A stretch of 55,854 bases of DNA. Source: an uncultured Clostridium sp. (GTDB lineage: Bacteria > Bacillota > Clostridia > TANB77 > CAG-508). Below, piece after piece: positions 1-8,044 of the stretch. The notes beneath the pieces are model-generated. The model had not been told where the DNA came from. It worked only from the letters and a program-made list of their open reading frames with translations, and made no database searches. A program made the position numbers and the translations under genes. Every line of letters begins with the position of its first letter. Position 1 is the first letter of the stretch. The DNA lies in NCBI GenBank assembly GCA_930989765.1, contig CAKNNA010000006.1:1-55854 (forward strand), written 5' to 3'.

Positions 1-151
1 GGTAAATTGCTTTTACTTTTTCGAAATTGCATTTAACTTTTCAATTGACCAAAAATTTTTTCTTAAATCCCAATATACAAACTATAAAATACAAAAACCG
101 ATAGTTTTAAATACTACCGATTCAATTTAAGATTATTTTAATTAATAATAA
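1..151. other. Intergenic, left edge
   Basis: No coding region is visible. The stretch is A+T-rich and lies downstream of the minus-strand carD stop. I see no convincing hairpin with a U-tract. Confidence 0.5.
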
Positions 152-721
152 TTAGTTATTCTCAGAGTTATTTGTACCATCAAATGGAATAAATTTGCTT
201 ACAATGCTTTCTTGTCCAACTTCATCTGCTCTAAAAGTCATAAATGATGTATTAATTTTGTTGTCAATTAGTTTTTCTACTTCGTCTTGAGTTGAATGTT
301 CTGCTAATACTAGTTCACTTATTAATATTTGTTTTGCATTATTAAGCATTTTCTTTTCTCCTGTTGATAGTCCTTTTTCTTTTTGCTTGAAACTTAAATT
401 TCTGACAACATCTGCTACTTCATAGACATCTCCACTTTTCATTTTTTCCATGTTGTCTCTATATCGTTTGTTCCAATTTTTATCCATAACTGTTTCGTCT
501 TGCTCTAAGACTCCTATAACCTTTTCTGCTGATTCTTTATCTATTATATTTCTAACACCAACTTCTTCCGCTTTTGCAATCGGTACCATTACTTTAACTT
601 CTCCTGGCATTTTTAAAATATAATATGATTGTTTTTCCCCTAAAATGTCTTTCTCTTCTATTGCATCTATTGTTCCTGCTCCATGCATTGGGTATACTAT
701 TTTGTCTCCTACATTAAACAT
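152..721 (-). CDS. carD: CarD/CdnL-type RNA polymerase-binding regulator
   Basis: The 189-residue protein opens with a CarD_CdnL_TRCF RNA-polymerase interaction domain (about residues 1-60, beginning MFNVGDKIVYPMHGAG), followed by a helical domain of the kind that contacts promoter DNA. Family members bind the RNAP beta subunit and stabilise open complexes. I chose the ATG at 721 because AAAGGAG lies nine bases upstream; a TTG nine bases earlier touches that Shine-Dalgarno sequence and is unlikely. The gene stands alone, with its own promoter at 817-845. Family assignment is secure; its targets here are unknown. Confidence 0.9.
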   Translation of the reverse strand: MFNVGDKIVYPMHGAGTIDAIEEKDILGEKQSYYILKMPGEVKVMVPIAKAEEVGVRNIIDKESAEKVIGVLEQDETVMDKNWNKRYRDNMEKMKSGDVYEVADVVRNLSFKQKEKGLSTGEKKMLNNAKQILISELVLAEHSTQDEVEKLIDNKINTSFMTFRADEVGQESIVSKFIPFDGTNNSENN

Positions 722-816
722 GTAAGTCAACTCCTTTCAGTTTTTTTCAGCAAAAAAATATTATAAAGTTATGTCAAGCATATGAAATAACTTTATTGGA
801 TTTTTTAACCATTTCT

Positions 817-845
817 ATTATACTACAAAATAAGGCAAAAGTCAA
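817..845 (-). promoter_or_regulatory. SigA-type promoter of carD
   Basis: On the minus strand, TTGACT (845-840) and TATAAT (822-817) are separated by exactly 17 bases. Transcription would start near 810 and leave a leader of about 90 bases before carD. The rest of the 731-1024 gap shows only A+T-rich sequence. Confidence 0.75.
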
Positions 846-1024
846 AGCCTTTGCCATTATTTTTTTATATATAATTTGCTGTATCGCCCTATTTTACAGT
901 GTTTCATCATTTTGAATTTTTTTTGCAATATTTTTTTATTTTTGTAATTTTTATTTTTAAATTAAATCTTTTTTGTTTAAAATTTCGCTTTTTTCGCTTC
1001 TCGACTAACTAGTATAAATACTTT

Positions 1025-1486
1025 TTATTTACTTGTAGATCCAAATCCTCCCATTCTTATTCCTGTAGATTTATCATCATCTGCTAGTAAATATTTTTGA
1101 AAAATGCCTTGCCCAATACAATCTCCTTTTTTTATTTCAATGTCTTCATCTTTTATATTGTAAAATGCAAACATAATATGTCCATCATTATCTTGATTTC
1201 CATAGTAGTCTTTATCTATTACACCTACGCTATTTGCAAGTATAAGACCTTTCTTTTTTGGATTAGAACTTCTGTTGTATAAAAGTAATACTTCGTCATC
1301 TTGCATATAAGCTTTTATTCCTGTTTTTACAAATGTTGGTGCTATTCCTTTTTTAAAACTTGGTATTATTATATCTTCAGCTGCTTCAATATCATATCCT
1401 GCTGAATATTTAGTTTTTCTTTCTGGCAAATTAATTTGTTTATCTTCAAATCCTTTTGCTATTTCAAATCCTCTTAATTTTTCCAT
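1025..1486 (-). CDS. dut: dUTP diphosphatase (dUTPase)
   Basis: This 153-residue trimeric-type dUTPase hydrolyses dUTP to dUMP and pyrophosphate, keeping uracil out of DNA and feeding dTMP synthesis. All five family motifs can be seen: AGYDIEAAED (29-38), NRSS (71-74), GVIDKDYYGN (88-97, with the catalytic Asp), GDCIGQGIFQKY (121-132) and the flexible C-terminal lid RMGGFGSTSK (144-153). Length is normal. GGAGG lies at a good distance from the ATG. It follows the rplS operon but is separated from it by a terminator-like hairpin. Confidence 0.93.
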   Translation of the reverse strand: MEKLRGFEIAKGFEDKQINLPERKTKYSAGYDIEAAEDIIIPSFKKGIAPTFVKTGIKAYMQDDEVLLLYNRSSNPKKKGLILANSVGVIDKDYYGNQDNDGHIMFAFYNIKDEDIEIKKGDCIGQGIFQKYLLADDDKSTGIRMGGFGSTSK

Positions 1487-1552
1487 TTTTGTTCCTCCAT
1501 TTAATATTTTTTAACTTTTATTATTTTTTCATATTTAGGCTTTATTGTCAAT

Positions 1553-1592
1553 AGAAAAAAAGAGGTTTAAATAATTTTAAATCTCTTTTTTC
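1553..1592 (-). terminator. Terminator after rplS
   Basis: An A/T-flanked inverted repeat of the form AAAAAGAG-TTTAAA...TTTAAA-CTCTTTTT lies between rplS and dut. Read on the minus strand it ends in a U-run, as expected for an intrinsic terminator. It can work in both directions. Confidence 0.6.
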
Positions 1593-1617
1593 TATTTAAT
1601 ATGTTTAATTCTTAAAT

Positions 1618-2193
1618 TTAGTTTTCTTTTTTGTCATCTTCTACTTCTTTTACAACTTCTACTGGTTCTTCTTTTACAGTATCTACAACTTCTTCTATTT
1701 TTACATTTTCTTCTTTTATTGCTGGTGCTTCTTCTTGAGCTGATTCTACTTTTGGCTCTTCTACTATTACATTGTTTTCAACTGTTTCTTCTTTGCTAGG
1801 CTCTTCTGTTAAATCTTCTTTAACTATTATTTCTTTATCTTCAATTCTAGCTCCTACTTGTTCTTTAGTCTTAGCAGATTTTCCTACTCTATCTCTTAAA
1901 TAGTATAGTTTTGCTCTTCTTGCTTTACCTACTCTTACTAATTCTACTTTTTCAACTAGTGGTGAGTGTACTAAAAATGTTTTTTCAACTCCTACACCAT
2001 ATGATGTTTTTCTAACTGTAAATGTTTGGTTTAGTCCTCCACCTTGTACTTTTATTATTATTCCTTCAAATACTTGTATTCTTTCTTTATTTCCTTCTTT
2101 TATTCTTACATGTACTTTTACTGTATTTCCAACTTTTAATTCAGGAATTTTATTCTTTAGCTGTTCATGTTCAATTGATTTGATTATATCCAT
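1618..2193 (-). CDS. rplS: 50S ribosomal protein L19 with acidic C-terminal extension
   Basis: Residues 1 to about 115 form a normal bacterial L19, starting [20 protein letters not shown] and including [12 protein letters not shown] and the basic stretch [21 protein letters not shown]19 sits at the interface between the 30S and 50S subunits. After the basic stretch the protein continues for about 75 residues rich in Glu, Val, Lys and Pro (EEPKVE-like units), giving 191 residues where about 115 is usual. The tail looks disordered and strongly acidic, which is odd for a ribosomal protein. The gene ends the rpsP-khpA-rimM-trmD-rplS run and has a strong AAAGGAGG. Confidence 0.95.
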   Translation of the reverse strand: MDIIKSIEHEQLKNKIPELKVGNTVKVHVRIKEGNKERIQVFEGIIIKVQGGGLNQTFTVRKTSYGVGVEKTFLVHSPLVEKVELVRVGKARRAKLYYLRDRVGKSAKTKEQVGARIEDKEIIVKEDLTEEPSKEETVENNVIVEEPKVESAQEEAPAIKEENVKIEEVVDTVKEEPVEVVKEVEDDKKEN

Positions 2194-2260
2194 TTAGATT
2201 TTGCCTCCTTTTCTTTTTATGAGCGGTGCTACTTTTAGCACTTCATTTTAATTTTTTATT

Positions 2261-2953
2261 TTACAACTTTTTGCTCTTTTTTGAAATATATTTTTCAAAA
2301 AGATCTTGTCTTTTCTTTTTGGTTATGTTTTCAGATTGCATTTTTCTCCAATCTTGAATGTTTTTATGGTTTCCTGATAATAGTACTTCTGGCACTTGCT
2401 CTCCTTCAAATACTTCTGGTCTTGTGTATTGTGGATATTCTAAAAGTCCATTTGCAAATGTTTCTTCTTTTATAGATTCTTCATTAATTACTCCTTTTAT
2501 ATATCTACTTACACTATCTATTAAAACCATTGCAGGTATTTCTCCTCCTGTTAAACAATAGTCTCCAATTGATATTTCTTCATCAACAATTTTATCTATT
2601 ACTCTTTGGTCTATTCCTTCATAATGTCCACATAATAAAATTAAATTATTTTCTTTGGATAATTCTTCTACTTTTTTTTGGTTTAGTGTTTTTCCCTGTG
2701 GTGATAGGTATATAACTTTAGCATTTTTCTTTTTTATAGATTTAAAGCAGTCATATACAACATCAGCTCTTATAACCATTCCGGCTCCACCACCATATGG
2801 AGTATCATCAACTTTTTTATGCTTATCCTTTGAAAAGTCTCTAATATTTATTAAATTTATTTTTATTAGTTCCTTTTCTATTGCTTTCCCTAAAACACTT
2901 GATTTTAAACAATCAAACATTTCTGGAAATAATGTTAAAACATCAAATTGCAT
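2261..2953 (-). CDS. trmD: tRNA (guanine37-N1)-methyltransferase
   Basis: TrmD methylates G37 of tRNAs that read CUN, CCN and CGN codons, which prevents +1 frameshifting at those codons; this matters in this window (see the CGG findings). The 230-residue protein has the trefoil-knot SPOUT fold signatures YLSPQGKTLNQ, LLCGHYEGIDQRV and EISIGDYCLTGGE, and the C-terminal EVLLSGNHKNI segment. No key motif is missing. It lies 13 bases downstream of rimM with its own GGAGG, in the conserved rpsP-rimM-trmD-rplS order. Confidence 0.96.
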   Translation of the reverse strand: MQFDVLTLFPEMFDCLKSSVLGKAIEKELIKINLINIRDFSKDKHKKVDDTPYGGGAGMVIRADVVYDCFKSIKKKNAKVIYLSPQGKTLNQKKVEELSKENNLILLCGHYEGIDQRVIDKIVDEEISIGDYCLTGGEIPAMVLIDSVSRYIKGVINEESIKEETFANGLLEYPQYTRPEVFEGEQVPEVLLSGNHKNIQDWRKMQSENITKKKRQDLFEKYISKKSKKL

Positions 2954-2966
2954 CTTTTTCCTCCAT

Positions 2967-3473
2967 TTATATTAAACCATTAATTAAATGTACTATCATT
3001 TTTTCTTTTTCTAGGTCAATTTCTTTTATTACATCTTTTATTGCAGGTAATAGTATTTGTTTTCCAAGATTATCTTTTACAACATATATGTCATTACTTC
3101 CTGTATTATATATGTCTTCTATTTTTCCTATATTTTCTCCTTCCTCTGTAAATACATTTATTCCTATAAGGTCTGCTATATAATAACTTCCTTCTTCTAA
3201 TTTTATTGCATTTTCCCTTGGAATTTGAATATATAAGTTTCTTAAATTTTCAGCTTCTTCAATAGAATTTACATTTTTGAATTTTATTAATATCATATTT
3301 TTTTGATATTTTACTTCTTCTATTAAATATTCTTTTTTTTCTTTTTTATTTACAAGATATACTTTTTCTAAATCATTAAATCTAGTAATATCATCTGTAT
3401 ATGGAACTACTTTTACCATTCCTTTTATACCAAATGTATTTACAATTTGACCTATTTCAAAAAATTGTTGCAT
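2967..3473 (-). CDS. rimM: Ribosome maturation factor RimM
   Basis: RimM binds ribosomal protein S19 and assists maturation of the 30S head. The 168-residue protein has an N-terminal barrel domain (FEIGQIVNTFGIKGMVKV at the start, then YTDDITRF) and a C-terminal PRC-barrel domain (YYIADLIGINVFTEEGENIG and DIYVVKD). Length is normal. It sits between khpA and trmD, the usual clostridial order, and uses AGGAG before ATG. Confidence 0.95.
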   Translation of the reverse strand: MQQFFEIGQIVNTFGIKGMVKVVPYTDDITRFNDLEKVYLVNKKEKKEYLIEEVKYQKNMILIKFKNVNSIEEAENLRNLYIQIPRENAIKLEEGSYYIADLIGINVFTEEGENIGKIEDIYNTGSNDIYVVKDNLGKQILLPAIKDVIKEIDLEKEKMIVHLINGLI

Positions 3474-3523
3474 TTTTTACTCCTAATTTTTTATCCATAA
3501 TTTATTAATTTTGCTTTAAAAAT

Positions 3524-3754
3524 TTATCCGTCAAATTCTACTGTTACCTTCTTGTTTTCTTTTCCTGCTACTGATTTCATAACTGTTCTTATTGACTTTG
3601 CAAGTCTTCCTTGCTTCCCTATTATTTTTCCCATATCTTCTTTTGCAACTTTTACTTCAAAAACTATTTTTTTATCTTCTTGCTTTTCTTTTATTTCTAC
3701 TGCTTCTTTGTTTTCAACAAGATTTAATATTATTGTCTCTAAGATTTCTTTCAC
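3524..3754 (-). CDS. khpA: KhpA RNA-binding KH-domain protein
   Basis: This small protein (76 residues from the GTG start) contains a single KH domain with the GKIIGKQGRLAK loop that grips single-stranded RNA. KhpA homologues pair with KhpB and affect cell size and RNA metabolism in Gram-positive bacteria. I chose GTG at 3754 because AAAGGAAG lies about nine bases upstream; the TTG at 3763 directly abuts that sequence. Its position between rpsP and rimM is the usual one. Confidence 0.9.
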   Translation of the reverse strand: MKEILETIILNLVENKEAVEIKEKQEDKKIVFEVKVAKEDMGKIIGKQGRLAKSIRTVMKSVAGKENKKVTVEFDG

Positions 3755-3801
3755 TAAAAGCAACTTCCTTTCAAATTAGGTTTTTAGAGCTTTTTTGTCA
3801 A

Positions 3802-4032
3802 TTATTTTTTGTCTACTAAAGCTTTTACTGTATCTGTTGGTTTTGCACCATTTTTTATCCATTTTTCAAATTTTTCTTTATCTATTACTATAGTTGCTGG
3901 CTCTGTCATTGGATTGTATGTACCTATTTGCTCAATTATTTTTCCATCTCTTGGGCTTTTTGAATCTGCAACTACTATATGATAAAATGGAGCTTTTTTC
4001 TTTCCTTGTCTTTGTAATCTTATTTTTACCAT
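3802..4032 (-). CDS. rpsP: 30S ribosomal protein S16
   Basis: The 76-residue protein starts [20 protein letters not shown] and has the signatures [21 protein letters not shown] and GAKPTDTVK, all typical of S16, an early assembly protein in the body of the 30S subunit. The Shine-Dalgarno AGGAGGTGA is one of the strongest in the window. It begins the ribosomal part of the operon after ffh. The 216-base gap to ffh holds two opposed copies of a 29-bp palindromic repeat. Confidence 0.97.
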   Translation of the reverse strand: MVKIRLQRQGKKKAPFYHIVVADSKSPRDGKIIEQIGTYNPMTEPATIVIDKEKFEKWIKNGAKPTDTVKALVDKK

Positions 4033-4161
4033 TTATTTTCACCTCCTGAATTATGTTAGAAATACTTTTAAATAGATTAAACTATTTTTATTTATATTAA
4101 TTTTGAATTTTTGTATTTTGGTGTTTTAATACTAAAATTCAAAAAGTTAATAACTTATTTT

Positions 4162-4190
4162 TGAACTTTAGGGACGTTCCTTAAAGTTCA
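4162..4190 (+). repeat. 29-bp palindromic repeat, copy 1 (forward)
   Basis: The sequence begins TGAACTTTAGGGACG and ends CCTTAAAGTTCA, folding into a 13-bp stem with one G-U pair around a tiny loop. It lies in the ffh-rpsP gap, 29 bases from an opposed copy. Six copies occur in the window. Confidence 0.85.
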
Positions 4191-4219
4191 TTGCTTTTAT
4201 TTTCAAAAAATTTTCGTGA

Positions 4220-4248
4220 TGAACTTTAAGGAACGTCCCTAAAGTTCA
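4220..4248 (-). repeat. 29-bp palindromic repeat, copy 2 (reverse)
   Basis: Reverse complement of copy 1. In gene orientation it starts directly after the ffh stop codon (TAA then TGAACTTTAG). Together with copy 1 it makes a roughly 87-bp unit with inverted ends, like a tiny non-autonomous element. Confidence 0.85.
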
Positions 4249-5601
4249 TTAAAATTTTAAGTTTTTAAGTGATGCTTCGTCTATATTTTTCATTAAGTTT
4301 TTCATTCCACCTTTGTTTTGTTTTAGTTGTTTCATCATTTTTTGTGTCATTTCAAAGGATTTTATGAATTTGTTGACATCTTGAACTGTTGTTCCACTTC
4401 CTTTTGCTATTCTTAACCTTCTGCTTCCATTTAATAGTTTGACATTTCTTTTTTCTGCTTTTGTCATAGAACATATCATTGCTTCTATTTTTACAAATTC
4501 TTTGTCATCTACTTTTAGGTCTTTTATTTTGTTCATTCCTGGTATTAGTTTTAAAAGTGATGAAAATGATCCCATCTTTTTTACTTGCCTTAGCTGTGCT
4601 AAATAGTCGTCTAGGTCTAATTCTTTCTTTTTCATTTGCTTTTCTAGTGCTTCTGCTTGCTCTATGTCAAAGTTTTCTTCTGCTTTTTCTATTACTGATA
4701 AGATGTCTCCCATTCCTAAGATTCTGCTTGCCATTCTGTCTGGGTGGAATACTTCTAGGTCATTTAATTTTTCTCCAGTTGCTGCAAATTTTATTGGTTT
4801 TCCTGTTACTTTTTTTACTGATAATGCAGCACCACCACGTGTATCACCATCTAGTTTTGTTAGTACTATTCCGTCTATTCCAACTTCTTCATTAAATGTT
4901 TTTGCTACATTTACTGCATCTTGACCTGTCATACTATCTACTACAAGTAAAATTTCGTGTGGCTTTACTGATTGTTTTACATTTTTTAGTTCTTGCATTA
5001 GTGCTTCATCTATTTGAAGACGTCCTGCTGTATCTAATATTATTACATCATTTAATTTTGATATTGCTACATTTATTGCTTGTTTTGCTATGTGAACAAC
5101 ATCTTTTGATTGTTCATTACTAAATACTGGTATGTTAAGGTTTGCTCCAACTACTTGTAATTGCTTTATAGCTGCTGGTCTATATATATCACATGCTACA
5201 AGCAATGGTTTTTTTCCTTGCTTTCTAAATAAATTAGCAAGTTTTCCAGCTGTGGTTGTTTTTCCTGACCCTTGCAAGCCTACAAGCATTATTATTGTTG
5301 GTGGGTTTGGAGTGAATTGTACTTTACTTTCTGTTCCTCCAAGTAGTTCTACAAGCTCGTCTTTTACTATTTTTACTACTTGTTGTCCTGGAGTTAATGA
5401 TTTTAGTACATCTTGCCCTAAGGCTTTTTCTTGAATTTCTGCTATGAAGTCTTTTACTATTTTGTAGTTTACATCTGCTTCTAATAAAGCAAGTTTAACT
5501 TCTCTTAACATTTCTTTTAAATCAGATTCTGTAATTCTTGCTTTTCCTCTGATTTTTCTTGTAATTTCTTGTAATCTAGAAGATAATCCTTCAAAAGCCA
5601 T
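4249..5601 (-). CDS. ffh: Signal recognition particle GTPase Ffh
   Basis: Ffh binds signal peptides and the SRP RNA and delivers nascent chains to FtsY and the membrane. The 450-residue protein has the N domain, a G domain with GLQGSGKTTTAGKLA, DTAGRLQIDE and TKLDGDTRGGAALS, and a methionine-rich M domain that ends with MKQLKQNKGGMKNLMKN. The RNA-binding segment NGSRRLRIAKGSGTTVQDVN is intact. It is 14 bases downstream of ylxM, the conserved pair. The stop codon abuts repeat copy 2. Confidence 0.97.
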   Translation of the reverse strand: MAFEGLSSRLQEITRKIRGKARITESDLKEMLREVKLALLEADVNYKIVKDFIAEIQEKALGQDVLKSLTPGQQVVKIVKDELVELLGGTESKVQFTPNPPTIIMLVGLQGSGKTTTAGKLANLFRKQGKKPLLVACDIYRPAAIKQLQVVGANLNIPVFSNEQSKDVVHIAKQAINVAISKLNDVIILDTAGRLQIDEALMQELKNVKQSVKPHEILLVVDSMTGQDAVNVAKTFNEEVGIDGIVLTKLDGDTRGGAALSVKKVTGKPIKFAATGEKLNDLEVFHPDRMASRILGMGDILSVIEKAEENFDIEQAEALEKQMKKKELDLDDYLAQLRQVKKMGSFSSLLKLIPGMNKIKDLKVDDKEFVKIEAMICSMTKAEKRNVKLLNGSRRLRIAKGSGTTVQDVNKFIKSFEMTQKMMKQLKQNKGGMKNLMKNIDEASLKNLKF

Positions 5602-5615
5602 ATATTATTCACTCC

Positions 5616-5963
5616 TTATACTAAACAATTTAATTCTTTTTTTACACTCTCTAAAATACTTGCTACTTTTTTATCAGATGAATTTTTTTGTATTTTAGAT
5701 AACTCTAATAAAACTTTTTCAATTTTCTTTTCTTGATTATACATCCTTTTCATAAATAATAGCTTTTCTTCGTATTCGAAAAGTTTTTTTTCCCCCTTTT
5801 TTATGTTATCCCTAACGGCTTGTCTTGTGATATTGTTGTTTTCAGCAATTTCTGATAGTGATAAGTCGTTATTGTAGTAGTCATTTAAGAATTCATATTG
5901 CTTTTTTGTTAGTAATTTTCCGTATAATTCACATAATATACTCAATTTTACTTTCTTTTCCAT
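5616..5963 (-). CDS. ylxM: YlxM/p13 family helix-turn-helix protein
   Basis: The 115-residue protein has a sigma-70 region-4-like helix-turn-helix (ELYGKLLTKKQYEFLNDYY, then LSLSEIAENNNITRQAVRDN) followed by a helical tail. YlxM proteins are encoded with ffh in most Firmicutes and have been linked to SRP function; the exact role is not settled. Length and order are typical. It is the first gene of the ylxM-ffh unit and is served by a promoter at 5998-6026. Confidence 0.92.
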   Translation of the reverse strand: MEKKVKLSILCELYGKLLTKKQYEFLNDYYNNDLSLSEIAENNNITRQAVRDNIKKGEKKLFEYEEKLLFMKRMYNQEKKIEKVLLELSKIQKNSSDKKVASILESVKKELNCLV

Positions 5964-5997
5964 AAATACTACCTTCTTTTTTCTGTAATGCTAATAT

Positions 5998-6026
5998 ACT
6001 TTACACCTTTTTTTTGATTTTGTCAA
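5998..6026 (-). promoter_or_regulatory. SigA-type promoter of ylxM-ffh
   Basis: On the minus strand, TTGACA (6026-6021) and TAAAGT (6003-5998) are 17 bases apart. The predicted start is about 30 bases before the ylxM ATG. Confidence 0.7.
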
Positions 6027-6067
6027 GTGTTTTACTAAATAAAATAACAAAATGATAAAAAAGTAAA

Positions 6068-6105
6068 AATAAAGTATATGCTTATAAACTATCATACACT
6101 TTATT
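6068..6105 (-). terminator. Terminator after the ABC exporter genes
   Basis: The arms AATAAAGT-x-TATG and CATA-x-ACTTTATT form a 12-bp stem with one mismatch. On the minus strand it is followed by TTTTTACTTTTTT. It ends the two-gene ABC operon. Confidence 0.75.
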
Positions 6106-6111
6106 CTTTCA

Positions 6112-7942
6112 CTATTTTATCCGCTCTTCAACTTCGAACTGACTATTATATAGATCAGCATAAAATCCATTTTTCTCTAGTAATTCCTCATGTGTTCCTT
6201 GTTCTACTATATCACCATGGTTCATAACTAGTATTAAATCTGCATTTTTTATAGTTGATAATCTATGTGCAATTATAAAACTTGTTCTTCCTTTCATTAA
6301 ATTATCCATTGCTGATTGTATTTGTATCTCTGTTCTTGTATCTATTGAACTTGTTGCTTCGTCTAGTATTAATATTTTTGGATTTGCTAAAATAACTCTT
6401 GCAATTGTAAGTAATTGTTTTTGTCCTGCTGATATATTTGTAGATTCTTCGTTTATTACAGAATTATATCCTTTTGGCAAAGTTTTTATAAAGTGATGTA
6501 CATGTGCTGCTTTTGCTGCCTGAATTACTTCATCATCTGTTGCTGATTCATTGCTGTATTTGATATTTTCTTTTACTGTTCCTCCAAAAAGCCATGTATC
6601 TTGTAATACCATTCCGAACATTTTTCTAAGTTCTCCACATTTAAAGTCTTTTATATTATGTCCATCTACTAAAATTTCTCCATCTGTTACATCATAAAAT
6701 CTCATAAGTAATTTTACCATTGTTGTCTTTCCGGCTCCTGTTGGTCCAACAATTGCTATTTTTTGTCCTTCTTTTACTTTGCTTGTAAAGTCATGGATTA
6801 TAAGATTATCTGGATTATATCCAAATTTAACAGACTTGAATTCTACATTTCCTTTTAGTTTAGATGTATCTATATTTCCTTTTGATGTGTCTTGTTCTTC
6901 TTTTTCTTCTAAGAATTCAAATATTCTTTCTGCTGCTGCTACCATTGATTGAAGCATACTTGAAATTTGTGCAATTTGGTTTATTGGCCCGAGTAAATTG
7001 TTTATTGTATTGTATAAAGCTTTGTATATTTCCTACAGTTATTGTTCCATTTATTGCTAAATATCCACCTGCGACTGCTACTCCTACATATCCAATATTT
7101 GATATAAAGTTCATTACTGGATGCATAAGTCCTGATAAAAATTGTGATTTCCAGCCAGATCTATATAATTCATTATTTGCTTTTTCAAAGTCTTTTGTTA
7201 CTTTTTCTTCACCATTAAATACTTTTACTATATTTAGTCCACTATAAACTTCTTCAACTTGACCATTTACATGTCCTAAATAATCTTGTTGTTTTGAAAA
7301 GTATTTTTGTGATCTACTTACAATTATTTTAACAAAAATTCCAGCAACTGGTAAAATTATAAGTGATATAAGCGTCATTTGCCAGCTTATTGAAAACATC
7401 ATTACTAGTATTCCTATTATAGTACATATTGATGTTATTATTTGTGTTATGCTTTGGTTTAAGTTCATGCTTAAAGTATCTATATCATTTGTAATAATTG
7501 ATAAAACCTCACCATGTGTTTTTTTATCAAAATAATTCATAGGTAATTTATTGATTTTTGTGGCTATATCATTTCTTAATTTATATGTAATTTTTTGTGC
7601 TACACCTGTCATTGTAAATCCTTGTACAAATGAAAATATTGCACTTATTATATATAAAACAATTAATGTTATTGCAATTTGCAATATTTTACCAAAATCT
7701 ATTCCTGTGCCCCCAGATATTTTGCTGACTATACCATTGAAAATTTCGGTTGTAGCATTACCTAATATCTTTGGACCTACTATTGTAAATATAGTACTAC
7801 CTATTGCAAACAATATTACTACGAATATTGCTATTTTATATTTTGATAGATATGAATTTATTAGTTTTTTAGTAGTTTTTTTAAAGTCTTTTGGTTTTTC
7901 TGTTTGCTGACCTCTTCTAACTCCTCCCATTGGTCCTGGCAT
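6112..7942 (-). CDS. ABC exporter subunit B, split by a +1 shift at CGG
   Basis: This is one half of a heterodimeric type IV (MsbA-like) exporter. The first frame (7942 to about 6992) carries the six-helix membrane domain. The second (to 6112) carries the nucleotide-binding domain with VGPTGAGKTTMVK, signature NISAGQ and Walker B ILILDEATSSID. The zero frame reaches ACT CGG GCC at 6991-6989 and then runs into unrelated sequence (KPNCTNFKYA). Skipping the C restores PINQIAQISSMLQ and the ATPase domain. The ATG at 6957 has no Shine-Dalgarno sequence, so it is not a separate start. A second CGG (6123-6121) lies just before the stop; a shift there ends the protein at 6117 (607 residues). Subunit A lies directly upstream. 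Cargo is unknown. Confidence 0.88.
6120..6123 (-). other. CGGA before the stop of the ABC gene
   Basis: Codon 279 of the second frame is CGG, followed by ATA AAA TAG. A +1 shift gives GGA TAA, an immediate stop. Either reading gives an almost identical C-terminus, so this CGG is neutral under both decodings. Confidence 0.6.
6988..6991 (-). other. +1 frameshift site CGGG in the ABC gene
   Basis: ACT CGG GCC in frame zero; the protein continues as ACT (C) GGG CCA ATA. The zero-frame CGG is codon 318. Relatives usually have Gln at this position, so whether Gly or Arg is inserted is less certain here than at the other sites. Confidence 0.8.
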
Positions 7943-8044
7943 TTTTATTCTCCTTTCGCAAATTTTTTATTATTTTTTTATGTTTTATTTTTTTTGTCTT
8001 TTGCTTTTATTTTAATTATTTTATTTTTTATGTTTTACAGCTAA

